From Actinomycetes bacterium (lineage in GTDB: Bacteria > Actinomycetota > Coriobacteriia > Anaerosomatales > Anaerosomataceae): a DNA stretch of 61,304 nucleotides. A program made the translations under genes and the position numbers. Shown in pieces: positions 1 through 9,582 of this stretch; position 1 is the first letter of the stretch, and each line of letters starts with the position of its first letter. The notes beneath the pieces were generated by a model, which searched no databases, was not told the origin of the DNA, and saw only the letters and a program-made list of their open reading frames with translations. The stretch is taken from the NCBI GenBank assembly GCA_021372825.1, contig JAJFTR010000077.1:1-61304 (forward strand), read 5' to 3'.

Positions 1-524
1 TGCGCCAGAGCGGCGACCGTTGCGGGGAGGAGTTCGACGTTGTGCCTGCACAGAGGCACGACACCCGAGACAGCGACCACGACACCGAGGTCATCAGCCG
101 CCTGTGAGAGTGCATGCATGCCCTGGAGCACTGATGTCGAAAGCCCCGGCCTCCCGCATATCTCGTCCGCCGAGCGGTCGAGGCCGAGCGTGCGGATCTT
201 GACGTGCCGTACGCCGGCGTGCAACGCTCCGGCTGCATTCCCCGGCCGAGCGAGCGCACCTCCATCGGTCTCAAGTCCGATCCGGGCGAATCCGGCGTCA
301 GCCGCAGCCGAGATGAGTGACGGCAACGCGGGATGAGCGAACGGCTCGAAACCCTCGAAGAAGACATTGGGCCGGCCAAGAGCGTCCCACTCCTCGGCGA
401 TCTCGGCGATCTCGGCGAGTATGTCACCCTCCGAGCGGGGTGAAGGTGCGGTCGCCACAGCGGCGCACCTCTTGCATACCAATTGCTGACCCTCACCGAG
501 GCTCACATGCGCGAACCGGATCAC
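1..524 (-). CDS. Radical-SAM-like protein, 3' part cut by window edge
   Basis: About 174 codons are visible, open to the window edge. The translation contains FFEGFEPFAHPALPSLI followed by GLETDGGALA, which resembles the GGEP-strand and TNG-strand of radical SAM barrels. The cluster motif is degenerate: QLVCKRC keeps the last two cysteines of a CxxxCxxC motif but has Gln at the first position, so normal [4Fe-4S]/SAM chemistry is doubtful. The start is taken as GTG at 524 because GGGAGAGG lies just upstream; GTG at 536 is an alternative. It is divergent from the phosphatase gene. The family call is inference from fold-like motifs only; the missing C-terminus could change it. Confidence 0.5.
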   Translation of the reverse strand, partial: MIRFAHVSLGEGQQLVCKRCAAVATAPSPRSEGDILAEIAEIAEEWDALGRPNVFFEGFEPFAHPALPSLISAAADAGFARIGLETDGGALARPGNAAGALHAGVRHVKIRTLGLDRSADEICGRPGLSTSVLQGMHALSQAADDLGVVVAVSGVVPLCRHNVELLPATVAALA

Positions 525-598
525 TACCTCTCCCACTCGATCGGCGACCGCACCAGTATAGCCCGAGTGCGTCGTGGTGGTCCCGCGGCTCGGCCTGG

Positions 599-611
599 TA
601 GAATCACACCC
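599..611 (+). promoter_or_regulatory. -10 element of a probably leaderless promoter for the PP2C gene
   Basis: TAGAAT at 599-604 is followed by exactly 7 nt and then the ATG at 612. Transcription would therefore start at or next to the start codon, and no Shine-Dalgarno sequence is present. A -35 match is weak. The same spacing recurs at several other genes here. Confidence 0.4.
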
Positions 612-2648
612 ATGGACATGAGGCCACGTGCACGCGTGCCCCTGCCGGACCTGATCGCAGGTCTCGGCCTGCTCGTCTTGTTGTTCGCCATCCGCGATGT
701 GAGCTACACGTTCTTTCACTCCCTCGCGGAACTTTTCGCCATCGTGGTGGCTGCATGCATCTTCATGGTGATGTGGAACAGCCGCCGCTACGTGAACAAC
801 GGGGCACTGGTGTTCATCGGCGTCGCGTCGCTGCCCATCGCCGCCGTTGACGTGCTGCACATGCTCACGTATTCGGGTATGGCCGTCATCCCCGCCGTGA
901 AACCAGACGTGGCGACTCAACTTTGGGTCATCGGCCGTGTGCTGCAAGCGACAGCGCTCTTGCTCGCTCCCTCGTTCATCGACAGGCGGGCACAAGAGCC
1001 CTTCTGGCTGACCGCCTGGGCTGTACCTACCGCGGTACTTCTGTGGGTCGTGTTCAAGACCAACTGGTTCCCCGAATGTCTCACGCCTGCAGGCCTCACG
1101 ACGTTCAAGATCGCGGCGGAATGGGCCATCGCGGCAGCGCTGGCTCTCGCCCTTGTCCGCTTCCGCAGGGACGCTACGCGTTTCCATCCCGACGTTCTCC
1201 GGCTCATCTCCTGGTCGATAGCGGCGACGGTGGCGTCCGAGCTGACGTTCACGCTCTACACCGACCCTTATTCAGCCACTAACCTCGTGGGACACTTCCT
1301 GCGCATCATCGCGTTCTACCTTCTGTACCGCGCGATCATCGCCACGGCACTGAGAGAACCACACGCCGTCCTGTTCAAAGAGCTCGCCGATCAAAACGAG
1401 ACCCTCATGGAGACCGAACGCGCCATCCGTCGCGCCAAGGAGTTCAGCGATGCGCTCAGCGATATCGACTCCGCAGTCAATTCGACGCTGGACCTCCATG
1501 AAGTACTCTCGCGCGCCATCGTGGCCGCGACGACGGCGTTGCACGCCGACGCGGCTACGATCAGCATCAAGGAGGGCGACGTCTGGACGATCCGCCTTGT
1601 GCACCACATGCCCGATTCTCTCATCGGAACACAACGGGATCGCATGAGTGCATCACACCTCTACGAGACAGCCGAGACTCGACGTCCGATGATCGTCGAA
1701 GATGTGCCCGCAGATGGCGATGCCTCTGGCGACCTTGCCCGCGATCTTGGCGTCACGGCGCTCATGACGGTACCCCTCATGGCCGGTGGTGAAGTGATCG
1801 GCATCCTGACCTTCTACGTGCTCGCACGTGGGCACGGGTTCACGCCCGAGCAGCTCAACTTTGCCTCACGGCTGTCCAGCTCCTTGTCGCTCGCGATCGA
1901 GAACGCCCGCCTCTACGACGCTCAGAAGAAGATAGCCGAGGAGCTCCAGACGCCCATGCTGTCCTTCCCTGATGAACTCCCTGGTGTGAAGTTCGGCCAC
2001 GCATATCGCTCCGTCGAAGAGCTCGCCCGCATAGGCGGCGACTTCTATGACGCGTTCGAGCTTGGCAACGGAAGTGTCGCCGTGGTGGTGGGCGACGTCT
2101 CCGGCAAGGGAATGGCAGCCGCGACCGCAAGCTCCATCACCCGCACGACGTTCCGTGCATTCGGTCTCCACCTGCGTGCACCTCGTGCCGTCCTCTCGGC
2201 GGTGAACGAGGTGCTCGTCAGACTGCTGCCCGATGGGTCGTTCGCAACCGCTACGTATGCGGTCATAGACATCGCCACCGGTGATCTCACTGCGGCGAGC
2301 GCAGGTCATCCCGATCCCTTCGTCTGCACGCGGCTTGGTTGCTACCGGCAAGACGCACGACGAAACCAGCCGCTGGGACTGTGGGATGACGTGGTCTTCG
2401 ACGAGTTCACGCTGAAGCTCGCGCCGGGCGACTCCGTCGTACTGTTCAGCGACGGACTGCTCGACACCCGTCGCAACAAGGAGTTCTTTGGCGAGGAGCG
2501 CGTCGAGGAGGTGCTCACGAAGATGCGAGACGCAAAGCCGCAGGAGATCGTCGACGCTCTCATGGACGCAGTGGCTCGCTTCTCAGGCACTCAGCACACG
2601 GATGACATCGCCATCGTCGCGGCGACTCTACGTGCGGAGACCGTATGA
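612..2648 (+). CDS. MASE3-GAF-PP2C (SpoIIE/RsbU-type) membrane phosphatase
   Basis: This 678-residue protein has an N-terminal multi-helix membrane sensor of MASE3 type (about residues 15-230, with FHSLAELFAIVV and NLVGHFLRIIAFYLLYRA), a GAF domain (about 280-430) and a C-terminal SpoIIE-type PP2C phosphatase. The metal-binding motifs GGDFYDAF, VGDVSGKGM, FSDGLLD and TDDIAIV are intact, so it should be active on phosphoserine/threonine, typically of an anti-anti-sigma (STAS) protein. No STAS or anti-sigma gene lies beside it, so its target is elsewhere. The ATG at 612 is chosen over the longer frame opening at 483 because the extra 43 residues are Arg-rich and lie upstream of the putative promoter. 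The input signal is unknown. Confidence 0.85.
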   Translation: MDMRPRARVPLPDLIAGLGLLVLLFAIRDVSYTFFHSLAELFAIVVAACIFMVMWNSRRYVNNGALVFIGVASLPIAAVDVLHMLTYSGMAVIPAVKPDVATQLWVIGRVLQATALLLAPSFIDRRAQEPFWLTAWAVPTAVLLWVVFKTNWFPECLTPAGLTTFKIAAEWAIAAALALALVRFRRDATRFHPDVLRLISWSIAATVASELTFTLYTDPYSATNLVGHFLRIIAFYLLYRAIIATALREPHAVLFKELADQNETLMETERAIRRAKEFSDALSDIDSAVNSTLDLHEVLSRAIVAATTALHADAATISIKEGDVWTIRLVHHMPDSLIGTQRDRMSASHLYETAETRRPMIVEDVPADGDASGDLARDLGVTALMTVPLMAGGEVIGILTFYVLARGHGFTPEQLNFASRLSSSLSLAIENARLYDAQKKIAEELQTPMLSFPDELPGVKFGHAYRSVEELARIGGDFYDAFELGNGSVAVVVGDVSGKGMAAATASSITRTTFRAFGLHLRAPRAVLSAVNEVLVRLLPDGSFATATYAVIDIATGDLTAASAGHPDPFVCTRLGCYRQDARRNQPLGLWDDVVFDEFTLKLAPGDSVVLFSDGLLDTRRNKEFFGEERVEEVLTKMRDAKPQEIVDALMDAVARFSGTQHTDDIAIVAATLRAETV

Positions 2649-2654
2649 AACAAC

Positions 2655-2675
2655 GAGCGGCCACCCGGGCCGCTC
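2655..2675. terminator. Hairpin between PP2C gene and tRNA-Leu, likely terminator
   Basis: GAGCGGCC and GGCCGCTC form an 8-bp perfect stem with a 5-nt loop. On the minus strand it is followed by GTTGTTTC, a weak U-rich tract, so it suits ending the tRNA transcript. On the plus strand no T-run follows, but it may also stop the phosphatase transcript. Confidence 0.55.
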
Positions 2676-2689
2676 GCGATGTTCCCTGG

Positions 2690-2772
<83 letters not shown>

Positions 2773-2776
2773 GTTC

Positions 2777-2808
2777 CGCTGTCGTTCAAGACAGCGAGGC
2801 GTAGTGTA
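2777..2808 (-). promoter_or_regulatory. Putative promoter and leader hairpin of tRNA-Leu(GAG)
   Basis: On the minus strand TACACT (2808-2803) is a -10 candidate. The expected start is near 2796, directly at a 7-bp hairpin CGCTGTC/GACAGCG (2777-2796) that ends 4 nt before the mature tRNA. The hairpin could instead end the opp transcript, although no U-tract follows. Confidence 0.35.
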
Positions 2809-2829
2809 ACAAAAGCACTCGGACCTTGC

Positions 2830-3873
2830 CTAGACCGCTTCCGCCTCAGGAGAGTCCACGACCACGTGGACCGTACGCTGCCCCTCGGCCACCGGGACTG
2901 GGTACGGAGCGGCGAAATGACACGCCACGCGGTGGTCGGAAGCGACCTCGCGAAGCGCTGGCTCCTCCTGCGAGCAGATGCCCTGCGCGATCGGACAACG
3001 CGTATGGAAGCGACAGCCCGACGGAGGGTCGACCGGACTTGGCGGGTCTCCAGGCAGCAGAATGCGCGCACGGGTGCGCTGCACCACCGGATCGGGGACC
3101 GGCACGGCCGAGAGCAACGATTGCGTGTACGGGTGGTGTGGCCGCTCGTACAGGTCACGCCACCCCGAGATCTCCACGATCTTGCCCAGATACATGACCG
3201 CGACCCTGTCGGAGATGTGCTGCACCACCGACAAGTCGTGTGCGATGAACAGGTATGTGAGCGCGAACTCATCCTGCAGCTTGTCCAGCAGGTTGAGTAC
3301 CTGCGCCTGAATCGACACATCGAGCGCTGAGACGGGCTCGTCACACACGATCAGGCGTGGCTGCAGTGCGAGCGCGCGAGCAATACCCACGCGCTGGCGC
3401 TGACCGCCAGAGAACTCATGGGGATACCTGTTCGCGTGCTCCGGGTTCAGCCCGACCACTTCCAGGAGCTCACGCACGCGCGCGTCACGCTTGGAACGGT
3501 CGCCCGACTTGTGGATGAGAAGGGGCTCGCCGACGATCTCTCCGATAGTCATGCGCGGATTGAGAGACGCGTAGGGGTCCTGGAAGATGATCTGCACATC
3601 CCGGCGGAACGACTTGAGGTCGTCACCTTTAAGCGATGTCACATCCACCCCGTCGAAGTCCACAGTCCCACCCGTCGGCTCGACAAGCCGCATGATGCAT
3701 CGACCGGTCGTGGACTTCCCGCATCCGGACTCTCCGACCAAACCGAGTGTCTCACCCTTCTCGACTTCGAAACTGACACCGTCGACGGCCTTGACCACGC
3801 CGGCCTGTCTGCGGAGCAATCCGGAACGGACAGGAAAGTGCTTGTACAGATCGTTCACGGAGAGCAGAGACAT
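2830..3873 (-). CDS. oppF: Oligopeptide ABC transporter ATPase (OppF-type)
   Basis: This is a 347-residue cytoplasmic ATPase that would power peptide import together with OppD. Walker [10 protein letters not shown] is at about residues 47-55, the signature [15 protein letters not shown] is in mid-protein, and the Walker B strand LIVCDEP follows. The C-terminal extension GCRFHTRCP is the oligopeptide/dipeptide-type cysteine-rich tail. It is the last gene of the opp operon, starting directly after the stop of oppD. The split between oligopeptide (Opp) and dipeptide (Dpp) specificity cannot be read from sequence. Confidence 0.93.
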   Translation of the reverse strand: MSLLSVNDLYKHFPVRSGLLRRQAGVVKAVDGVSFEVEKGETLGLVGESGCGKSTTGRCIMRLVEPTGGTVDFDGVDVTSLKGDDLKSFRRDVQIIFQDPYASLNPRMTIGEIVGEPLLIHKSGDRSKRDARVRELLEVVGLNPEHANRYPHEFSGGQRQRVGIARALALQPRLIVCDEPVSALDVSIQAQVLNLLDKLQDEFALTYLFIAHDLSVVQHISDRVAVMYLGKIVEISGWRDLYERPHHPYTQSLLSAVPVPDPVVQRTRARILLPGDPPSPVDPPSGCRFHTRCPIAQGICSQEEPALREVASDHRVACHFAAPYPVPVAEGQRTVHVVVDSPEAEAV

Positions 3874-4893
3874 CTACGCCGTCACCTCCGCGAGTGCGAC
3901 CTCACTCTTGGTAAAGCCTGGCTCTCCCGCAAAGTGGCACGCGCTCGAGTGATCGCCGTCGACCGCACGCAGAAGCGGTTCCTCGGTGAAGCAACGCTCC
4001 TGCGCGTACGGGCACCTCGGCGAGAACGCACAGCCGGGCGGCACGTAAATCAGCGACGGCGGCTGACCCTTGATGGGATGGAGCTCCGACTTCTCTGTCA
4101 TGCCGTGAGCGGGGATCGAATCCATGAGACCCCACGTGTAGGGATGCAGGGGGCGGTAGAACACCTCGTCGGTCGTCCCGAACTCCACGGGACGACCTGC
4201 GTACATCACGAGGATGCGGTCAGCGACGTCGGCGACCACACCCAGATCGTGCGTGATCATGATGATCGCGTTTCCGGTCCTTTGTTGTATCTCCTGCATG
4301 AGCTCGATGATCTGGGCTTGGATGGTGACATCGAGCGCTGTCGTCGGCTCGTCGGCGATCAAGATGTCCGGATCGCATGCGAGGGCCATTGCAATCATCG
4401 CACGCTGCCGCATCCCGCCTGAGAATTGGTAGGGGTAATCTCGAACACGCTGTTCGGGATGAGGGATGCCCACCAACCGAAGCAGCTCCACGGCCCTGGT
4501 CTCGGCCTCTTTCCACGACATACCCTTGTGCACCACGAGGGGCTCGCCGACTTGGTGACCGACGCGGTACACGGGATTGAGCGACGTCATCGGGTCCTGG
4601 AAGATCATCGCAATATCGTTACCGCGAATGCGGCGAATCTGCTCGTCCGACATGGATACGAGCGACCGTCCCCTGAACAAGACATCGCCACCGACGACCT
4701 TGCCCGGCGGCATCGGGACTAGCTGCATCATCGTGAGGGCGTGCACCGACTTGCCCGACCCCGATTCTCCCACGACTCCGAGCGTCTCACCTTTATCGAG
4801 AACGTACGACACACCGTCAACCGCTTTGACGACGCCATCGCGAGTGAAGAAGTGCATCTTGAGGTCGCGCACCTCGAGCAGGTGTTCCGTCAT
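3874..4893 (-). CDS. oppD: Oligopeptide ABC transporter ATPase (OppD-type)
   Basis: This 339-residue ATPase has Walker A GESGSGKS, signature [15 protein letters not shown], Walker B ILIADEP and the switch histidine in MITHDLGVV. The C-terminal tail [15 protein letters not shown] is the oligopeptide-type motif associated with an iron-sulfur site in some family members. It sits between oppC and oppF in the standard order, with only 2 nt between oppC and oppD. Confidence 0.93.
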   Translation of the reverse strand: MTEHLLEVRDLKMHFFTRDGVVKAVDGVSYVLDKGETLGVVGESGSGKSVHALTMMQLVPMPPGKVVGGDVLFRGRSLVSMSDEQIRRIRGNDIAMIFQDPMTSLNPVYRVGHQVGEPLVVHKGMSWKEAETRAVELLRLVGIPHPEQRVRDYPYQFSGGMRQRAMIAMALACDPDILIADEPTTALDVTIQAQIIELMQEIQQRTGNAIIMITHDLGVVADVADRILVMYAGRPVEFGTTDEVFYRPLHPYTWGLMDSIPAHGMTEKSELHPIKGQPPSLIYVPPGCAFSPRCPYAQERCFTEEPLLRAVDGDHSSACHFAGEPGFTKSEVALAEVTA

Positions 4894-4895
4894 CG

Positions 4896-5903
4896 TCAGT
4901 CCTTCATCTTCACGTCAAGTGCGTCCCGCACACCGTCACCCAGCAATGTGAACGCAAGCACCGTCGAAAGGATCGCAAGCCCGGGCCAGAATACCAGCCC
5001 GGGGTTCGTGACCAAGAACCCGCGGCCTGATTCGATCATCTTGCCCCACGAGATCGCGGGAGGCTGGATGCCCAGCCCCAGGAAGGACAGCGCCGCCTCG
5101 GTCAGGATAGCGCCACCGACCGACATGGTCGCATACACGATAACCGGGGCGATCGCGTTCGGAGCGATGTGCCGGAACATGAGACGGATGTCGCTCGCGC
5201 CGAGAGCCCGCCCTGCATCGATGTAGTCGTTCTCCTTCACGGAGAGGACGGATCCTCGATACAGACGTGCGAACGTCGGCCAGCCGAGAAGACCAATCGC
5301 AAGGATCACCGGGCCGATGCCCCGCGCTTCGGGCGGCACGATCGCAAGGATGAGGATCGAGAACAGGATGTAGGGGAAGGCCAAGAAGACGTCCGTGGTG
5401 CGCATGATGAGTGCATCGAGCAGTCGTCCGTAGTAGCCCGCGAACGCTCCCAGCAAGAGCCCGATCGTGGTAGAGATGATCACCGCCGTGAACCCGACGA
5501 CGAGGGACGTGCGCGCGCCATAGACTACACGGCCGAACATGTCACGTCCCAGTTCATCTGTCCCCATCGGATGACCTGCGGAGGGGCCGTGCAGCCGGTT
5601 CGCGGCGGCGGTGACAGAATCGATCGTCCTCGGGTCGCCAAAGTGGTTCGGCACCCACAGATCCGCAGTCACTGCCGCAATGATCACGATGAGGATCCAA
5701 ACCAAGGAGATCACAGCCAATTTGTTACGGACGAGACGCCGGAGAGCGTCTCCCCACAACGTGCGGCTTGGTGGTGTTTCCTCATGGGCGACATGGAGCA
5801 ATTCAGCGGTGACGGGCGGGGTCGCGGGCAACCCCGAGCGAGTGTCTTTGATCGGATGCTCCTCGGTGCGATCGGTATTCTGAAAATCGGTGTCTCTTGC
5901 CAC
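4896..5903 (-). CDS. oppC: Oligopeptide ABC transporter permease (OppC-type)
   Basis: This 335-residue inner-membrane permease has an N-terminal cytoplasmic segment of about 60 residues, then about six hydrophobic segments. The BPD_transp_1 coupling loop appears as [19 protein letters not shown]. The GTG start at 5903 overlaps the stop codon of oppB (TAGTG), which implies translational coupling. GGAGG lies just upstream within the end of oppB. Confidence 0.92.
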   Translation of the reverse strand: MARDTDFQNTDRTEEHPIKDTRSGLPATPPVTAELLHVAHEETPPSRTLWGDALRRLVRNKLAVISLVWILIVIIAAVTADLWVPNHFGDPRTIDSVTAAANRLHGPSAGHPMGTDELGRDMFGRVVYGARTSLVVGFTAVIISTTIGLLLGAFAGYYGRLLDALIMRTTDVFLAFPYILFSILILAIVPPEARGIGPVILAIGLLGWPTFARLYRGSVLSVKENDYIDAGRALGASDIRLMFRHIAPNAIAPVIVYATMSVGGAILTEAALSFLGLGIQPPAISWGKMIESGRGFLVTNPGLVFWPGLAILSTVLAFTLLGDGVRDALDVKMKD

Positions 5904-7096
5904 TACTGCTCACCTCCTCCGAACCGGATCCTCGGATCGAGGAAAGCGTAGCTCACGTCTACCAGCAGGTTGACGAACATCACTGCGAACAAGATCACGG
6001 TGACACCACCGTAAACGATCGGGAAATCGCGGCCCACGATCGCGCGGTAGATGGTGTAGCCCACCCCGGGCCAGTTGTAGACCGTCTCGGTGAGGATCGC
6101 GCCCGAAAGCATCGCCCCGAAGTCGAGGCCTATGAAAGTCACCACTGGGATCATCGCGTTCTTCATGGCGTGGCCCCACAGCACCTTGCGACGGGACAGC
6201 CCTTTTGCATAGGCAGTGCGGATGTAGTCCTGGCCTATCACCTCGAGAAGCTGGCTGCGCATGATCCGCGCCGCGTACGCGGTGGAGACGGCAGCCAGAG
6301 TGATCGCAGGCAAGATGAGGTACACCCAGCTCGCGAACTCCCCCGAGGCACCTGTCGGCGGAAGATAGAAACGAGCGCCGGTAAGGTCTTTGAGCCATAT
6401 CCCGAACGCGTACTGGAGCATGATGCCGAGCCAGAACACGGGGAGAGCCACAAGAATAGAGGTCGACAGCGTGACGAGGACGTCGAGAAACGAGCCCTTC
6501 TTCGTAGCCGAGATGACCCCGGCACCGATCCCCACGATGATCTCTACGATGATGGCGCAGATCGCGAGCCTCACCGTGTACGGATATGTCTCGCCAAGGA
6601 TGTCGGTGACCCTCCGGCCGTTGTAGATCGATGTACCCAGGTCGGGAGGGTCGAACTCGATTGCAAGGTTCCCGAGCCGCCATCGTCCCGAGGCCCCGCG
6701 GGTCACCACCTTGCCCCATGAGTTCGTCACATTGATAGCGCCGTCTTCGGGAAACGGACCCGAGACCCTGGGGATCACAAGCGCGACCTTGCCGGTCTGT
6801 GGGAACGTGTCCTTTGGTTGCTTTGAATCATCTGTGGCGGTCGAGCCGTCATAGTACTCGATGTGGATCGGAGACAGGGACGAGAGGTAGTCGCCGTACT
6901 GCGCGTACCACGGCCTGTCCAGGCCGAGGTCCTTGAGCAGGCGCGCCTTGGTCGCCGGATCGATCGCCTTCTCGCCCATCTTGAGCTGGATGGGATCAGC
7001 GCCTGGCAGGAAGTTCGCCGTGAGGAACAGCAGAAGAGTCACCCCGAGGAATACCGGGATGAACTGCAGGATGCGTCGGACTATGTACTGGAACAT
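5903..7096 (-). CDS. oppB: Oligopeptide ABC transporter permease (OppB-type) with long external insert
   Basis: This permease starts with the conserved MFQYIVRRILQFIPVFLG helix. The coupling loop is AKGLSRRKVLWGHAMKN. At 397 residues it is longer than the usual 305-340. The extra length is a hydrophilic segment of about 90 residues between TM1 and TM2 (about residues 75-165), presumably extracellular. Such inserts occur in other actinobacterial OppB-like proteins and may contact the substrate-binding lipoprotein. Confidence 0.92.
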   Translation of the reverse strand: MFQYIVRRILQFIPVFLGVTLLLFLTANFLPGADPIQLKMGEKAIDPATKARLLKDLGLDRPWYAQYGDYLSSLSPIHIEYYDGSTATDDSKQPKDTFPQTGKVALVIPRVSGPFPEDGAINVTNSWGKVVTRGASGRWRLGNLAIEFDPPDLGTSIYNGRRVTDILGETYPYTVRLAICAIIVEIIVGIGAGVISATKKGSFLDVLVTLSTSILVALPVFWLGIMLQYAFGIWLKDLTGARFYLPPTGASGEFASWVYLILPAITLAAVSTAYAARIMRSQLLEVIGQDYIRTAYAKGLSRRKVLWGHAMKNAMIPVVTFIGLDFGAMLSGAILTETVYNWPGVGYTIYRAIVGRDFPIVYGGVTVILFAVMFVNLLVDVSYAFLDPRIRFGGGEQ

Positions 7097-7202
7097 CGGA
7101 TGCCTTCGTGTCGACAGGGCCTACGATACAGAGTGGCAGGACGCTGCGTGGTTCACGTCCTGCCACTCTGAACGCGACATGACTATCAGCAGTCGTTTGC
7201 GA

Positions 7203-8912
7203 CTACTTGCCGGCCTCGATCCAGACCTTGGTGAAGTCGCCCAGACCCTGAGCATCCCACACGAAGTCGTGGATGCGGCTCGACCCGACGCGGGTGTGCT
7301 TGTAGAACATCAGAGGCGCCACCGGCACATTCGCCTGGACAATGGCGTTGATGTCCTGGTACGCCTTGATGCGTGCCGCGTCGTCGGTGATCGTACGCGC
7401 CTCGTCGAGCGCCTTGTCCACCTCTGGGTTGGAGTACGCCGACTTGTTGTCGCCCGCCTTGGACTGGAACAGCGGATACAAGAAGTTGTCCATGATCGGG
7501 TAGTCAGCGATCCATCCCAGACGACCGAGCTGGAAGTCCCCCGCGTCAAGCTGCTTCAGATACACCGGGAAGTCAGCCGAATCGAAGACGGCGTTGATGC
7601 CTATCTTCTTCAGGTCAGACTGGATGAGCTCCATGATCTTCTCGTGGCCTGCGCCGCTGTTGAACGAGAGCTTTATGGTCGGCAGACCCTTGCCCTCAGG
7701 ATATCCCGCGTCCGCAAGCGCCTTCTTCGCAGCTTCCACGTCGTACTTGGTGAACTCCCACGCACCCTTCTCATACCCGGCGATTCCCGGAGGAACGATG
7801 TTGTCCGCAGGCTCGCGTGTGCCCTCGAACACCGTGTCACAGATCGCCTGGCGGTTGATCGCCATCGAGACCGCCTTGCGAATATCGGCGTTCGAGAAGA
7901 CCTTGTCCTTCTCGTTGAAGATGAGATAGTACGTGGCGTTCTCGGCACCGAGGACGACCTGCTTGCCCGGATTGACAGTGTAGCCGTCATCAGAGGTACC
8001 GTACTTCTCCTGCGCGAGCTTGATCTTGCCCTCGCCGATCGGTGCGAAGTCAAGGTTGCCGGCCTCGAAGTCCGTGTATGCAGCCTCCGTGTCCTTGTAG
8101 ATCTTGAAATCGACGCCATCGATGTAGGGCTGGTCGCCTACGTAGTTCTCGTTCTTGACGATCTTGATGTACTGGTTGTGCTTCCAGGGCTCGGCCATCT
8201 TGAACGGGCCGTTGCCCACCGGGAAGTCGCCGAAGGCGACCTTCGTGCCGTTGTAGTCGACCCCGTTCTCGACAGCGGCTTGAGGAACTGGCGCAAGTGC
8301 GGGGTGTGCGACGACGAATGCGAAGTCGGCGAACGCCTGGCTCAGCGTGACCTCAAAGGTGGAGTCGTCTACCGCCTTGAGACCCGACATCTCCGTCGCC
8401 TTGCCGTTGACGACATCGTCATAGCCCTGAACGAACGCGAGGTGGTAGCTGATGATCGAAGCGTCCACCTTACCCGTCAGGGTGTTGACAGTGTTCGGGT
8501 TGACGATGCGGTTCCACGCGTACACGAAGTCCTTCGCCGTGACCGGCGTGCCATCGGAGAACTTGGCGTCCTTCCTGAGACGGAAGGTCCACACCGTGGC
8601 ATCGGCATTCGACTCCCACGACTCCGCTGCAGCGGGCATGAGCTTCGTCGGGTCGAGCGGATCGACGCGGGTCAAGCTGTCGAACAGGCACTGCTCGACC
8701 TCTGTGCCCTCCGACTCTTGAGTGTTATAGGGATCGATGTAGGCCGGCTCACCGATGTAGAACGACATGGTCCCACCCTTGGTGATGGTCCCATCAGTTC
8801 CACCGTCGGTCGTCTCGGTCGTCTCTGGCGCACAGCCGCCCATTCCTGCGACTGCGAGCACCATGACGAGCGCCAGACTCAGTGCCAGGCTCTTGCGGAT
8901 TCGATCAGACAA
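7203..8912 (-). CDS. oppA: Oligopeptide-binding lipoprotein (OppA-type, SBP family 5)
   Basis: This 569-residue extracellular substrate-binding protein would capture peptides for OppBCDF. A signal peptide ends in a lipobox with Cys27 (VAGMGGC), followed by a Thr/Gly-rich linker and the SBP_bac_5 fold (EQCLFDSLTRVDP, DAKFSDGTPVTAKDF, WKHNQYIKI). The start codon is TTG at 8912, supported by GGAGG seven bases upstream and by the signal peptide beginning directly there. It is the first gene of the operon; about 100 nt separate it from oppB, a common arrangement when the binding protein is needed in excess. Confidence 0.93.
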   Translation of the reverse strand: MSDRIRKSLALSLALVMVLAVAGMGGCAPETTETTDGGTDGTITKGGTMSFYIGEPAYIDPYNTQESEGTEVEQCLFDSLTRVDPLDPTKLMPAAAESWESNADATVWTFRLRKDAKFSDGTPVTAKDFVYAWNRIVNPNTVNTLTGKVDASIISYHLAFVQGYDDVVNGKATEMSGLKAVDDSTFEVTLSQAFADFAFVVAHPALAPVPQAAVENGVDYNGTKVAFGDFPVGNGPFKMAEPWKHNQYIKIVKNENYVGDQPYIDGVDFKIYKDTEAAYTDFEAGNLDFAPIGEGKIKLAQEKYGTSDDGYTVNPGKQVVLGAENATYYLIFNEKDKVFSNADIRKAVSMAINRQAICDTVFEGTREPADNIVPPGIAGYEKGAWEFTKYDVEAAKKALADAGYPEGKGLPTIKLSFNSGAGHEKIMELIQSDLKKIGINAVFDSADFPVYLKQLDAGDFQLGRLGWIADYPIMDNFLYPLFQSKAGDNKSAYSNPEVDKALDEARTITDDAARIKAYQDINAIVQANVPVAPLMFYKHTRVGSSRIHDFVWDAQGLGDFTKVWIEAGK

Positions 8913-9255
8913 CGTTGAGCCTCCCTCCGGAAAACGAACTCACGTACTCGTACACCGACAGTTCAGCGATCGCGCCTGTGTCATCCCTCCCCGGCGATCC
9001 AACCCGGCTCGCAGCTCACGGGCATTCTCGAGGGTAACGTTCCGTTCACACACAGATGACAACTCCTGATCATACTCCCGCTGTTTGCATAAAAAGGCAA
9101 GCGCAAAGAGAACCGAGACGCGTACCGCCCACGCAGTCACCGTGCCGAGAAGAACGTCCTTCGACGTCACGGCATGCGGGCCTTCGAAGCATCGCTGGCG
9201 ACACCAAAGACGCCTGCCGCAAGACAGGCGCCAGCTCATCCCCGAGACGAGGGTT
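8913..9255. other. Intergenic region: opp promoter side and secG terminator
   Basis: I see no credible gene here. On the minus strand TATGAT (9077-9072) is a possible -10 for opp, with a weak upstream TTGCCT at a 20-nt spacing. Beyond this and the hairpin at 9211-9230 I recognise nothing. Confidence 0.4.
9201..9231 (-). terminator. Rho-independent terminator after secG
   Basis: A 6-bp stem CGCCTG/CAGGCG (9211-9230) is followed on the minus strand by GTCTTTGGTGT. It lies 25 nt after the secG stop and would separate the glycolysis/secG transcript from opp. Confidence 0.55.
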
Positions 9256-9501
9256 TCACGCGCCGGGACGATACACCAGCATGAGCAGGACTGCGCTCAC
9301 CGCATAGCCGATGCCGAAGGCGACGGTGATACGGTCGAGGTTCTTTTCGATGATCCCGGTACCCGAAGACGTAGTGGGCATGGCTCCGCCGAGCATCGAC
9401 GAAAGTCCCGTGCCTTTGCCGGAATGCAAGAGCACGAATAGGATAAGGCCTATTGCACATATCAAGTGAATAGCAAGCACGACGTACGTGATGACTCCCA
9501 C
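9256..9501 (-). CDS. secG: Preprotein translocase subunit SecG
   Basis: A short membrane protein (81 residues from the chosen start) with two hydrophobic segments flanking LLHSGKGTGLSSMLGG, the conserved SecG loop. It is an accessory subunit of the SecYEG channel. GTG at 9501 is preferred because GAGGAG lies six bases upstream; a start at GTG 9522 would add seven residues but has a poor ribosome-binding site. The position after gpmI/tpiA/pgk/gap is the classic location of secG in Gram-positive bacteria. Confidence 0.9.
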   Translation of the reverse strand: MGVITYVVLAIHLICAIGLILFVLLHSGKGTGLSSMLGGAMPTTSSGTGIIEKNLDRITVAFGIGYAVSAVLLMLVYRPGA

Positions 9502-9582
9502 AGACGACTCCTCTACGTTCACCGCGTGAAGCGGATTCCTTCCGAAGGATGAAGTATACCCTCCGAGAAAGGCCGTCTCAAG

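Noticed and set aside
6933-8918. A 661-codon plus-strand open frame antisense to oppA
   Set aside because: It mirrors the real oppA codons, has a composition rich in Arg/Val/Asp as expected from the opposite strand of GC-rich coding DNA, and shows no domain motif.
8940-9239. A 99-codon minus-strand frame between oppA and secG
   Set aside because: No ribosome-binding site or recognisable family, and it overlaps the secG terminator and the opp promoter region. A short hydrophobic stretch alone is not enough.
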